DNA from: Blastopirellula sp. J2-11 | GTDB lineage: Bacteria; Planctomycetota; Planctomycetia; Pirellulales; Pirellulaceae | Direction of reading: 5' to 3' | Length of the DNA stretch: 64,000 nucleotides | NCBI RefSeq assembly: GCF_024584705.1 | Contig: NZ_CP097384.1 | Location: forward strand, 2,666,001-2,730,000 | Shown: positions 19,167 through 27,781 of the stretch, piece after piece | Layout of the letters: each line of letters starts with the position of its first letter | Numbering within the stretch: the stretch's first letter is position 1 | The notes under the pieces: model-generated | Seen by the model: the letters and a program-made list of their open reading frames with translations, nothing else | Database searches by the model: none | Told to the model about the DNA's origin: nothing | Program-made: the position numbers and the translations under genes

Positions 19167-19181
19167 GTTAGCCTGGCTAAC
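19167..19181. promoter_or_regulatory. Probable MarR operator
   Basis: GTTAGCC-T-GGCTAAC: perfect 7-bp arms with a single central base, 19-33 bp upstream of the marR ATG at 19148. A second palindrome, CGCTAGCG, lies at 19191-19198. Position and symmetry are typical of autoregulated marR operons; binding is inferred. Confidence 0.65.
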
Positions 19182-19239
19182 ATAATTATTCGCTAGCGAG
19201 AATGGATCGCAAGAGCAATCTGGAAAGAGCTGCCGATTA

Positions 19240-20169
19240 TTACCGGCTTCGCCCACCCCCCCGACCGACGTAAAACGACGGGTCATCGATAATCCACGGA
19301 GTGGACCAGCTCTTACCGTCATCATGGTTGAAGATGTTAAAAAACATCCCCTGCACCGATTCGACCGTGAAATTGTAGGGTTTGTGGGAGCCGATCAGGT
19401 CCTGCGGCGTCAGATTGTCGACCCCTTCCGAGATGTAATAGTGGCAACGCCCATCCGGCGTAAATGACATGCCGATCGTGTACCAGCCGGTCTCGGTGAT
19501 TTCAGGGCCGCGATAATCGCCGCGCTCCGATCCGCGAATGACCCAGAATGCGCGCGAGCCTTCTTCGGTCATGCGATGTTCAATGAAGATGCCGGGCCAG
19601 CTTTGTTCGCGTTCGGTCTTGGACGAACTGAATAATCCGCCGCCGCCAGCTTTGCGGCGACTGCCGGTCACGGTGGCGCGGAAACCAAACGAAGCTGCGG
19701 CCGTGTATTGCTCCCATTTTTCAAATGGTTGCAGATAGACGCGAACGACGCAGTTGGGATACGAGCCGGCGGAATAGGAGCCTGGGATGCGGCAGATCAG
19801 ATCGTCTTGTCCCAACTTGCCGTTGGGACGGCCAGGGATGTTCGACTGCAGCGTCATCATCAGCAGCGAGCCCTCGCTCCCTGGGATGCCGTCTGGGGGC
19901 GTATGGAAGCGTTCGATGTGATCGGGGTGACCACGCTTGGAGCTTTCGCCCCACATCTTGTTGTTCGACATTCCGCCTGGCAAGCGAGTTTGATTGTCTT
20001 GCTCGTGGCTTGCTTTGGGATTGTTGGGAATGTAGGCCCACTCTTCATTTTCAAAGTCGTCGTACCAAATCCGCGTGCCGGATCCAGGCACAATCGGGGA
20101 TTGGGCCGCTGCAAATTGAGTGAAGGAAGCGAGACTAAGGATAATCGATAAGACCAAAATGCGTGGCAT
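19240..20169 (-). CDS. Secreted protein of unknown function, possibly concanavalin-like fold
   Basis: 309 aa. A signal peptide (about 1-22, ending FAAAQ) is followed by GTRIWYDDFENEEWAYIPNN, a start often seen in secreted beta-jelly-roll (LamG or glycan-lyase-like) proteins. Later segments such as WPGIFIEHRM, RAFWVIRGSERGDYRGPEIT and WYTIGMSFTPDGRCHYYISE also suit a beta-sandwich that binds or cuts polysaccharide. A Gly/Ser-rich insert lies near 170-185. No catalytic motif was recognised. It stands between the efflux operon and the PQQ-type gene. Function unknown. Confidence 0.72.
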   Translation of the reverse strand: MPRILVLSIILSLASFTQFAAAQSPIVPGSGTRIWYDDFENEEWAYIPNNPKASHEQDNQTRLPGGMSNNKMWGESSKRGHPDHIERFHTPPDGIPGSEGSLLMMTLQSNIPGRPNGKLGQDDLICRIPGSYSAGSYPNCVVRVYLQPFEKWEQYTAAASFGFRATVTGSRRKAGGGGLFSSSKTEREQSWPGIFIEHRMTEEGSRAFWVIRGSERGDYRGPEITETGWYTIGMSFTPDGRCHYYISEGVDNLTPQDLIGSHKPYNFTVESVQGMFFNIFNHDDGKSWSTPWIIDDPSFYVGRGGGRSR

Positions 20170-20298
20170 AACAACTTCTCAGGTGACGCTAGTGATAGCG
20201 GAATAAAAAGGTAACGAGCAGCGCCCTAGCCGACGTATCGGCGTAGGACGGGTTGGGATTTCAGAAAACCAAGCGGATTGCAGCCGGTTTTTGCCGAA

Positions 20299-21579
20299 CT
20301 ACTGAGGACCGATCGCCCAAAGCGCCTTGAACGTGCGAAGATAAATCCGCCCCCCCGAGATCGCCGGGGATGCCGAAATTTCTTCGTCAAGCTTGTTTTC
20401 GGCCAGAATCTCGAACTTGGGACCTGGTTTGACCACCGTCACTTGGCCGTCGCGGCTAGTGAGATAGATCTTGTCGTCGCCAAAAACGGGAGAAGCGCGA
20501 TGGCGGTCTCGGTGGGTTCGTTCTTCGTATAACTCCTCGCCGGTTTTGCGATCCAGGCAAATCAGATTGCCGTTTTCACGGCAGAGATAAACATAGTCGC
20601 CCACTGCTAGCGGCGAAGGGACGTCCGGCGTCGTGTCGAACTTCCAGAGGTAACGATCGGCTTTGTCGGTGATATCGCCGCGCGAGTCGGGTTTGACCGC
20701 GACGAGGATTCCGCGTTTGGCCGACGGCACGACAATCAAACCGGGCGCGGCCAACGGCGAAGCGACAAAACGGAGCGTCTCGTCATAGCCGGCCGGCGGA
20801 TGCAATCCGCCGACGCGCCACAGTTCTTTACCGCTTTCCAAGTCATAGGCGATCGAGTAGTCGGCGCCATGCGTGAGGAGAAATTTCAGTTGTCCATCGT
20901 CGTAGATCATTGGCGATGCGTAGGAATGTTCGCATTCGGCGTAGGCGTCGCTCTTGCGTTTGACTTGCCATACTTCGGCGCCGGTCTCCGCATTGAGTGC
21001 GACAACTTTGGCGCCGCCGCTATGGATCAATTGCAAGTAAAGCTTGCCGTTGTCGAGAACAGGAGTCGACGTCATGCCAAACTGAATATCAAACTTGCCG
21101 AAGCGATCCTGGACGTTGGTCTTCCAAATCTCTTTGCCGGCGAAGTCAAAACAGGCCAGATCGCCGGTCGTAAAGAAACACCAGACATGCTTGCCATCGG
21201 TGATTGGAGAAGGCGAAGCGGAGTTCCCCTCGTCGCTTCGCACCACGCGATTACCGCTGCCGACCGCTTTCTTCCAAAGCTGCTTGCCGGAGGTGTCTAA
21301 GCAGAGGAGGACCAGATTGTCCCCCTCGACCGAAGTCAAGAAGATATGGTTACCCCAAATCACGGGAGTCGCGCCGGCCGCGCCAGGCAGTTCAACGCGC
21401 CACGCGACGTTCTGATCTTTCGACCATTGCGTGGGCAGGTTCTTTTCGTGGCTAATGCCGGCGTTGTTGGGACCGCGCCAGTCAGGCCAGTTTTCGGCCT
21501 GCGCGAAAGTCGGCGTCAGTAGGATTGTTAGGCAGGCAGCGGCGGTCAGCAGGGAGCTGAACAGGATACGAGAAGGCAT
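20299..21579 (-). CDS. PQQ-binding-like beta-propeller protein, secreted
   Basis: 426 aa from the ATG at 21579, chosen because it gives an immediate signal peptide (MPSRILFSSLLTAAACLTIL, ending TFAQA); the frame is open 41 codons further but that part is unlike a signal. Mature sequence begins ENWPDWRGPNNAGIS, a hallmark of planctomycete PQQ-like propellers. Repeated blades end in W-like turns: LLCLDTSGKQLWKKAVG, LACFDFAGKEIWKTN, VVALNAETGAEVWQVK, SIAYDLESGKELWRVG, LICLDRKTGEELYEER. Whether it binds PQQ or another ligand is not known. Confidence 0.87.
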   Translation of the reverse strand: MPSRILFSSLLTAAACLTILLTPTFAQAENWPDWRGPNNAGISHEKNLPTQWSKDQNVAWRVELPGAAGATPVIWGNHIFLTSVEGDNLVLLCLDTSGKQLWKKAVGSGNRVVRSDEGNSASPSPITDGKHVWCFFTTGDLACFDFAGKEIWKTNVQDRFGKFDIQFGMTSTPVLDNGKLYLQLIHSGGAKVVALNAETGAEVWQVKRKSDAYAECEHSYASPMIYDDGQLKFLLTHGADYSIAYDLESGKELWRVGGLHPPAGYDETLRFVASPLAAPGLIVVPSAKRGILVAVKPDSRGDITDKADRYLWKFDTTPDVPSPLAVGDYVYLCRENGNLICLDRKTGEELYEERTHRDRHRASPVFGDDKIYLTSRDGQVTVVKPGPKFEILAENKLDEEISASPAISGGRIYLRTFKALWAIGPQ

Positions 21580-21719
21580 GTTTTCGGTCTCGGTAGGCGG
21601 AAAAAACGACCAAGATGGTCTAGTTTCCGGCATTTGGGGCGGCAGGTCAAGCAAAGCGGGTGCTGCTTGAGGGGTGAAGTAAGCTAGAATAGTGGAGAAC
21701 ATTCCTAGGCGAAAACTGC

Positions 21720-23483
21720 ATGCGATTGTCCAGCATCCCCCAGCTTTACCGCAACATGAACCGCGGCACCGAGATATTCACGGTGCTCAGCCGGTATGGA
21801 TTGGCCGATTGGATTCATCAATTGAATCTCGATTTTGCCAAGGGAATCTTGAAAGCGAAGGATGGTGAGCTGCTCTCGAAGTACTCGCGTGAAGCTCGCA
21901 TCCGGATGGCGATCTCCGATCTGGGACCTACTTTCATCAAGCTGGGCCAGATTCTGAGCACGCGCCCCGATATCGTCGGCGTCGAATTGGCCGACGAACT
22001 GAAAAAGCTGCAGGCCGACGTTCCGGCCGATACGTTTGAAGCGGTCAAAAAAACGTTGGAGACCGAACTTTGTCAGCCGATCGAATCGATTTTCGCTCGC
22101 TTTGACGTCGCGCCGATCGCGTCGGCGTCGATCGGGCAGGTCCATTTGGCCGAACTGCTCAACGGCAAGACGGTCGTCGTAAAAGTGCAGCACGCCGCCA
22201 TCGAAAAGAAGGTCAACGAAGATCTCGACATCTTGGCTGGCTTCGCATCGCTGGCCGAGCGCTTGCCAGAGTTCGCTCCTTATCGTCCCGCGACCACCGT
22301 CGCCGAGTTCCAACGCGCCTTGCGACGCGAGCTGGACTATGGCCGCGAAGAGCGGAACATGTTGCAGTTTGCGGCGCAGTATAGCGACGACAAAACGGTT
22401 TTGATTCCGGCCGTCTATTCCGAGTATTGCACCTCTCGCGTGCTGACCATGGAATACGTCGAAGGAGTCAAACTGTCGCAGCGCGAAGCGCTGGAGGAGA
22501 TGGAGGTCGACTTCGCCGAGGTCGCGCGTCGCGGCGCCGAACTCTATGTCAGTATGATCTTCGACCACGGCTTTTATCATGCTGATCCCCATCCCGGTAA
22601 CATCTTGGTGTTACCAGGCGACGTGATCGGCTTGCTCGATTTTGGGATGGTGGGTCGGATCGATGATCGTCTGCGGGAAGAGATGGAAGACTTGCTAGTT
22701 GGTCTGACCAGCGGCGACGCCGACATGCTGAGCAGCGTCATCATGCGGTGGGGAACCTTGCCGAAGGAATTGGATGATAACAGCCTGCGCCGCGAAATCT
22801 CGGATTTTATCGGCGACTACGCGCATCGTCCGCTCGAGAAGATGAACTTTGGCGAAGTGATCAACGACATGTTCAAGATCATCCGCCGTTATAGTATTGC
22901 CTTGCCGCCGCAGGTCGCGATGTTGTTAAAGACGATGGTGATGCTCGACGGCACCGGCAGACTGCTTGACCCCGAATTTAATCTTGTTCAGTTGCTGCAG
23001 AAGCATCGTCGCCGGATCATGATGAAGCGGTTCTCGCCGCGGCGCCGCTTGCGAAAGTGGACCCGATTTTATCGCGAGATGGAACGTCTGGCCGAAGTCG
23101 CTCCGCGGCGTTTGTCGGAGATGCTCGAGCAGGTTCGAACTGGCCGCTTTGATGTGCATCTGGATCACCGGATGTTGGGGCCGACCGTCAATCGGCTGGT
23201 GACCGGGATTGTCGCCAGCTCGCTCTTTCTTGGTTCGGCGCTGATGCTCAGCATGAAAGTGCCGCCGCTGATGTTTCACCATCCGCCGCGGATCGAGCAG
23301 TCGGTGGACGACTCGCCAGAATCACCGACCGCGCCGCAACCTCGGCTCGTGGAAGACAACGCCTACATGGGCATGCGCGATATCTCGATCATGGGCATGT
23401 CCGGCCTCATCATCAGCTTCGGCATCTCATTGCGCCTACTGCTGGCGATCAACAAGTCAGGGCACTTGGATCGGCCTGAGTAG
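21720..23483 (+). CDS. ABC1/UbiB-family atypical kinase, membrane-anchored
   Basis: 587 aa. The family's KxGQ motif is FIKLGQILSTRPD (Lys74, Gln77). The Ala-rich loop is PIASASIGQVHLAEL, with VVVKVQHA supplying the ATP-site lysine. HADPHPGNILV and LLDFGMVG are the catalytic and metal loops. Two C-terminal hydrophobic helices (LVTGIVASSLFLGSALMLSM; ISIMGMSGLIISFGI...) anchor it, as in UbiB. UbiB/Coq8 proteins help ubiquinone biosynthesis through ATPase activity. No other quinone gene is nearby, so the substrate pathway is inferred. Confidence 0.9.
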   Translation: MRLSSIPQLYRNMNRGTEIFTVLSRYGLADWIHQLNLDFAKGILKAKDGELLSKYSREARIRMAISDLGPTFIKLGQILSTRPDIVGVELADELKKLQADVPADTFEAVKKTLETELCQPIESIFARFDVAPIASASIGQVHLAELLNGKTVVVKVQHAAIEKKVNEDLDILAGFASLAERLPEFAPYRPATTVAEFQRALRRELDYGREERNMLQFAAQYSDDKTVLIPAVYSEYCTSRVLTMEYVEGVKLSQREALEEMEVDFAEVARRGAELYVSMIFDHGFYHADPHPGNILVLPGDVIGLLDFGMVGRIDDRLREEMEDLLVGLTSGDADMLSSVIMRWGTLPKELDDNSLRREISDFIGDYAHRPLEKMNFGEVINDMFKIIRRYSIALPPQVAMLLKTMVMLDGTGRLLDPEFNLVQLLQKHRRRIMMKRFSPRRRLRKWTRFYREMERLAEVAPRRLSEMLEQVRTGRFDVHLDHRMLGPTVNRLVTGIVASSLFLGSALMLSMKVPPLMFHHPPRIEQSVDDSPESPTAPQPRLVEDNAYMGMRDISIMGMSGLIISFGISLRLLLAINKSGHLDRPE

Positions 23484-23559
23484 AGAAAAGCAGCGAAGAT
23501 ACTTAGCGCCGCATTTTTCTCACTGGCGCATCGAGCTACGAAAAAGAATGCATTTGACG

Positions 23560-23826
23560 CTACGCCGCGCGGCGTCGGTCTTCTTCGACCGGGACGGGGA
23601 TCGGCACTACGCTTGGCTCGGTGGTGGGGCGAGCGGTGAGAGACGCGAGCAAGTCTTCGAGACGGCGATTCAGCACGTCCAACTCTTCCAATACGTAGTC
23701 TTGGCGAGCGTTGATCTCTTCGACGATATTGTTGCCCAGCGGTAACTTTAGCAAGGGGTGCTCCTCGTCGATGGTTGGCTCATGGCTGTCTACCGAAGAT
23801 CGACCAGCGCAGCCCTTGCTGTGCAC
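23560..23826 (-). CDS. Small putative coiled-coil protein
   Basis: 88 aa from a GTG at 23826; no ATG is available in frame. The core LKLPLGNNIVEEINARQDYV and LEELDVLNRRLEDLLASL reads as an amphipathic coiled coil with a sensible protein-like composition, and the tail is Pro/Val/Glu-rich. It resembles no family I can name. The exact start is doubtful. It lies after the PilC gene on the same strand, separated by about 118 bp. Confidence 0.45.
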   Translation of the reverse strand: MHSKGCAGRSSVDSHEPTIDEEHPLLKLPLGNNIVEEINARQDYVLEELDVLNRRLEDLLASLTARPTTEPSVVPIPVPVEEDRRRAA

Positions 23827-23944
23827 GCGCGGAAGCGCCGCGAAGAAAGATCGCGCGGCGCGAATGAGAAACTTTGACGCCTGCGCAAACCATGTCTGGC
23901 TGCTGTCGCGGTTTTCGCTAGCAAGTCGGCGCCGTCTGCCTGCG

Positions 23945-25138
23945 CTAGACGTTCCGTGATAGCGAGAAGATGGGTAACAACAACGCCATTGCGATGCCGC
24001 CGACCACTGCGCCCATGACGGTGATCATCAACGGTTCGATCAGGCTAGTCGCCGTTTTGATGGACAGGTCGACCTCTTGGTCGTAGTGCCGACTAATCTT
24101 GTTGAGGACTTCTTCCAGACGTCCCGTTTCTTCACCGGCCGAGATCATTTGGACGACGGTCGGCGGAATCAACTTACTTTTGGCGAGCGTCTCATGGATT
24201 TGATTCCCGGACGTAACCGAGTCGATCACGTTCCGCCAGAGCTTGTCGTAGTAATAGTTTTGGCTGATATCGGCCGTCAGTTCGAGCGACATCAGCACCG
24301 GCACGTCGGCACGAACCAACGTTCCCAGCGTACTGAGACTGCGCGCGATGGTGATTTTTCGCAGCAGCGGACCGAGAATCGGCAGGCTAATCTTGACGCC
24401 GTCGATCGTTTTGCGGCCGCGCTCCGTCTTGCGGAAAAAGTAAAAACTAACGCTAGCGGCGATGATCGCGGTCAGCCAGGCCCACCAATAGTCGAGCAAG
24501 ATGTCGGAAGCGGCCATCATGATGATGGTCGGCGTCGGCAACTTCGCTCCTTTGCGCTCAAACAGCGGAGTGAACTTGGGAAGGACATAGGTCAGCAGAA
24601 AAATCGTGACCGCGGTGGCGAGCACGACCATCACCGCTGGATAGGCGAGCGCTGCGCGGACCTTGTTGCGAATCTCGACCTCGTTTCGCATGTAAGCGGC
24701 GATTCGCTCGAGCATTTCGCCCAGCATGCCGGTCTGTTCGCTCGCTTTGACCAGCGAGATATAGGTCTTGTTGAAATGCTTCGGATACTTCCCTAATGCC
24801 GCCGAAAAGTCTTCGCCTGACTCGACGTTGCGGCGGATATCGACCAGCAGCGTCTTGAGCGCTTCGTTCTTCTCTTGAGACGAGACGGACTCGATCGCTG
24901 TAGAAAGGTTGATGCCGGTATCGACCATTACCGCCAACTGGTTGGTGAAATAGATGATGTCCGACTTGCTGATTCGAGATGGAAAGAGCGAGCCTGCTTC
25001 CGCTTCTTGTTCAAGCGACAAGACATGCATCCCGTCGCGGTGCAGCATCATCTGCGCTTCTTCGGGCGAACCGGCGTCGACGGCGCCTTCGTGCACCTGG
25101 CCGAGAGAATCGCGAGCTTGGTAAGCGTAAGTCAACAT
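23945..25138 (-). CDS. Type II secretion/type IV pilus inner-membrane platform protein (PilC/GspF)
   Basis: 397 aa. It begins with the usual YAYQARDSLGQVHEGAVDA leader and carries two GspF domains with conserved patterns: FTNQLAVMVDTGINLSTAIE, FNKTYISLVKASEQTGMLGE and the second-copy match VVQMISAGEETGRLEEVLNK. Hydrophobic helices at about 170-190, 215-235 and 370-390 fit the three-helix topology. It works with the PilB ATPase encoded 24 bp upstream to assemble pilins or pseudopilins, possibly the DUF1559 proteins. Last of a five-gene operon. Confidence 0.93.
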   Translation of the reverse strand: MLTYAYQARDSLGQVHEGAVDAGSPEEAQMMLHRDGMHVLSLEQEAEAGSLFPSRISKSDIIYFTNQLAVMVDTGINLSTAIESVSSQEKNEALKTLLVDIRRNVESGEDFSAALGKYPKHFNKTYISLVKASEQTGMLGEMLERIAAYMRNEVEIRNKVRAALAYPAVMVVLATAVTIFLLTYVLPKFTPLFERKGAKLPTPTIIMMAASDILLDYWWAWLTAIIAASVSFYFFRKTERGRKTIDGVKISLPILGPLLRKITIARSLSTLGTLVRADVPVLMSLELTADISQNYYYDKLWRNVIDSVTSGNQIHETLAKSKLIPPTVVQMISAGEETGRLEEVLNKISRHYDQEVDLSIKTATSLIEPLMITVMGAVVGGIAMALLLPIFSLSRNV

Positions 25139-25162
25139 GATTGGGGCTCTTGGCGACTTGGG

Positions 25163-26896
25163 TTAGGTTGTTCCGGTCATCGAAACGTCGCCGGTGGCGT
25201 GCAGCACTTCTTCAATGGTCGTGATTCCTTCACGAACTTTGCGGAAGCCGTCATGCTGCATCGTGATCAAATTTTTACTGCGAATCGCGATGCGGCGCAG
25301 TTCGCCGATCGGCACTCCTGCGACGACTGCGTCACGCAGTTCATCGTCGATTGTCAAGATTTCATGGACGCCTAGTCGACCGCTATAACCCGAATTGCGG
25401 CAGTAGCGACACCCGATGCCTTTGCGGAATACGGGGATTTCGTAGCCCATCCGGTCGAGCGTTTTTCGCAAGTTGCGCGGCGGTTCGTACGATTCGCTGC
25501 ATTTTGGACAGATGCTGCGGACCAGACGCTGCGCCAAAACCATGTTGAGCGCAGCGCCGATCAAATAAGGCTCGACGCCCATGTTGATCAATCGCGTCAC
25601 GGCCGAGACGGCGTCGTTGGTGTGGAGCGTGCTGAAGACCAAGTGCCCGGTAAGGGCCGCTTGGATCGCGGTGCGCCCCGTTTCTTCATCGCGAACTTCA
25701 CCGACCATGATGACGTCGGGATCTTGGCGAAGCAGCGTGCGGAGCGCTTTCGAGAAAGTCAGACCGACGCGTTCTTGCACTTGGAACTGATTGATCAGCG
25801 GAATGTGGTATTCAATCGGGTCTTCGACGGTGCAGATGTTGTTTTCCATAGTGGCGATTTCGTTGAGCGCCGCATAGAGCGTCGTCGACTTACCGCTACC
25901 GGTCGGTCCGGTCACTAGCACGATTCCGTTGGGAGCGTGAATGTTGGCCATGAACCGATCGAGAATATCTTCGGCGAACCCCAGGTGCTTCAGCACCAAC
26001 GTCACCTTTTTCGTATCGAGCACGCGAATCACGGTTTTTTCGCCCCGGTTCCCGGGGAACGTGCTGACGCGCAAATCGATCTTGCGCGAGTCCAGCATGA
26101 CGTGCACGCGGCCATCCTGCGGCAAGCGGCGCTCGCTGATGTCGAGTCCGGCCATGATTTTGATACGGCTGTTGACTGCGTTCAGCAGATGTTGCGGCAC
26201 TTCGAGCGATTTGTGCAGCTTGCCGTCGATTCGATAACGGACGCGCATGCAGCGTTCGGCCGGTTCGATATGAATATCGCTAGCGCCCTCTTTGACCGCG
26301 TTGTAGATGATGTAGTTGACCAGGCGGATGACCGGTGATTGGCCGGCGATTTCCTCGACATCGCCGATGTCTTCAATCGCATCCTCAATCAATGTCACTT
26401 CCGACTGATCGCTATCCTCGATGATGTCGTCGATGACGAACACCTTCGAGTCAGGCAAGCTTTGAATCATCCGGCGGACGTCTCGCGGAGACGACGCGAC
26501 GATTTGCACCTGCTTGTCGGTGAGCGTCTGGATTTCGTCGATCAAAAAGAGATTGGAAATCTCGGTGACCGCGATCGTCAGGACGTCGTCGATCAAAAAG
26601 AGCGGGAGAACCAGGTTCTTTTCGATATACTCGCGTTGTAGGATCCCGATTACTTTGGGATCGTACAATCGCGCTTCGAGCTTGGCGTAGGGGATGCCGT
26701 ACTCGACCGCCAGGCACTCGATGATCTGATCTTCGGAGCAGTAGCCAAGTTCGACGAGAATCTCGCCGAGCAGTTTGCTCTTTCCCTTGTTCTTTTGGTA
26801 GTCGAGCGCACCTTCCAACTGCTCGATCGTAACGAACCCTCGTTTGGTGAGGACGTTACCTAATCGCATCGGGGCGCTCGTGGTGGGCGCGTTCAT
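25163..26896 (-). CDS. GspE/PilB-type assembly ATPase
   Basis: 577 aa, full length for the family. An N-terminal GspE/MshEN domain (about 10-150; LGEILVELGYCSEDQIIECLA) is followed by the ATPase: Asp-rich SDIHIEP, Walker A GPTGSGKST (330-338), Walker B RQDPDVIMVGEVRDEET and the His box. A tetra-Cys zinc site reads CPKC...CRYC. It powers pilus or pseudopilus assembly with the PilC protein 24 bp downstream. It is preceded at 22 bp by a STAS gene, in one operon with a histidine kinase and response regulator. Confidence 0.94.
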   Translation of the reverse strand: MNAPTTSAPMRLGNVLTKRGFVTIEQLEGALDYQKNKGKSKLLGEILVELGYCSEDQIIECLAVEYGIPYAKLEARLYDPKVIGILQREYIEKNLVLPLFLIDDVLTIAVTEISNLFLIDEIQTLTDKQVQIVASSPRDVRRMIQSLPDSKVFVIDDIIEDSDQSEVTLIEDAIEDIGDVEEIAGQSPVIRLVNYIIYNAVKEGASDIHIEPAERCMRVRYRIDGKLHKSLEVPQHLLNAVNSRIKIMAGLDISERRLPQDGRVHVMLDSRKIDLRVSTFPGNRGEKTVIRVLDTKKVTLVLKHLGFAEDILDRFMANIHAPNGIVLVTGPTGSGKSTTLYAALNEIATMENNICTVEDPIEYHIPLINQFQVQERVGLTFSKALRTLLRQDPDVIMVGEVRDEETGRTAIQAALTGHLVFSTLHTNDAVSAVTRLINMGVEPYLIGAALNMVLAQRLVRSICPKCSESYEPPRNLRKTLDRMGYEIPVFRKGIGCRYCRNSGYSGRLGVHEILTIDDELRDAVVAGVPIGELRRIAIRSKNLITMQHDGFRKVREGITTIEEVLHATGDVSMTGTT

Positions 26897-26918
26897 AGGG
26901 GATTCATTCCGGTGACGA

Positions 26919-27245
26919 TTAGACGAAGCTCTTGACGGCTTCGATCATGTTTTCAAATACTTCTAAACGTTTGTCCAATCGGGTGATCTCCAATATCTTG
27001 CGATTGACGTGATTGGCGGTCGTAATCTTCAATTCGCCCCCTGCTTCACGCAGACGCTGTTGCGCCGAAAGCAAGCAGGTCAAACCGGCGCTGTCAAGCG
27101 TTTCGGTCCCGTCGAGGTCGACGATCACACGATTACGTTCGCGCGAAAGCAGGAACGCTTCGACCGCATCGGCTTGATCCTCTCCCAATTCTTCGGGCGT
27201 ATGGACCACGACGACTTCTCCAAATATTTCGGTCGGCAAGCTCAT
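26919..27245 (-). CDS. STAS-domain anti-sigma-factor-antagonist-like protein
   Basis: 108 aa, one STAS domain. NRVIVDLDGTETLDSAGLTC (about 38-57) contains Ser52, at the position phosphorylated in SpoIIAA-type proteins. LREAGGELKITTANHVNRKI follows the usual strand-helix order. It sits between the response regulator (22 bp away) and the PilB ATPase (22 bp away). In this setting it may act as a phospho-switch for secretion or for a partner-switching cascade; no anti-sigma kinase is encoded nearby. Confidence 0.88.
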   Translation of the reverse strand: MSLPTEIFGEVVVVHTPEELGEDQADAVEAFLLSRERNRVIVDLDGTETLDSAGLTCLLSAQQRLREAGGELKITTANHVNRKILEITRLDKRLEVFENMIEAVKSFV

Positions 27246-27267
27246 GGAAATCTACAGGGGGACAGGT

Positions 27268-27753
27268 TTAGCGAAGGTAACTGATCGGCGGTTGTTCGAA
27301 CGAACCGGTTGTTAAGACCGCCTCGACGCAGTTGACCAGGCCGCGAGGACTGAACGGTTTGGCCAGGATCGCGGCGATATCGAGCGATTCGAGGTTGTCG
27401 TCCGACGTCATCTCGAACCCCTTGGCGGTCAGCATGATGATCGGCAGTTGACGCGTCGCTTCGTCTTCGCGTACACGACGACAAAGGCCGAGTCCGTCCA
27501 GACGCGGCATGTGGAAATCGGTGATCAGCAAATCGGGCAGATGCTCTTGAATCGCTTCCCACGCTTGTTGGCCATCTTCCACGCATTCGATCTCGTAACC
27601 GCTCCGTTTTAGTTTGAACTCAGCGGCTCGCAGGATGTGCATTTCGTCGTCGACCAACAAAATGCGTTTACCGGCGGTCGACGGAGCGGTGGTTTCCTGC
27701 AAATTGGTCACCACCTGCGGAAATGTGTCGAGATAGTTGGGGGAAGCGTTCAT
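27268..27753 (-). CDS. Single-domain response regulator
   Basis: 161 aa from the ATG at 27753, which has GAAGG 9 nt upstream; the frame is also open to a TTG five codons earlier. The receiver domain (about 28-150) has RILLVDDEMHIL (acidic pair), phospho-acceptor Asp79 in LITDFHMP, Thr109 in MLTAKGF and Lys132 in AKPFSPRG. There is no output domain. The histidine kinase gene ends 28 bp upstream, so the two are probably partners. Confidence 0.92.
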   Translation of the reverse strand: MNASPNYLDTFPQVVTNLQETTAPSTAGKRILLVDDEMHILRAAEFKLKRSGYEIECVEDGQQAWEAIQEHLPDLLITDFHMPRLDGLGLCRRVREDEATRQLPIIMLTAKGFEMTSDDNLESLDIAAILAKPFSPRGLVNCVEAVLTTGSFEQPPISYLR

Positions 27754-27781
27754 CTTGATTGCCTTCAAGTCGGAACCAGCG

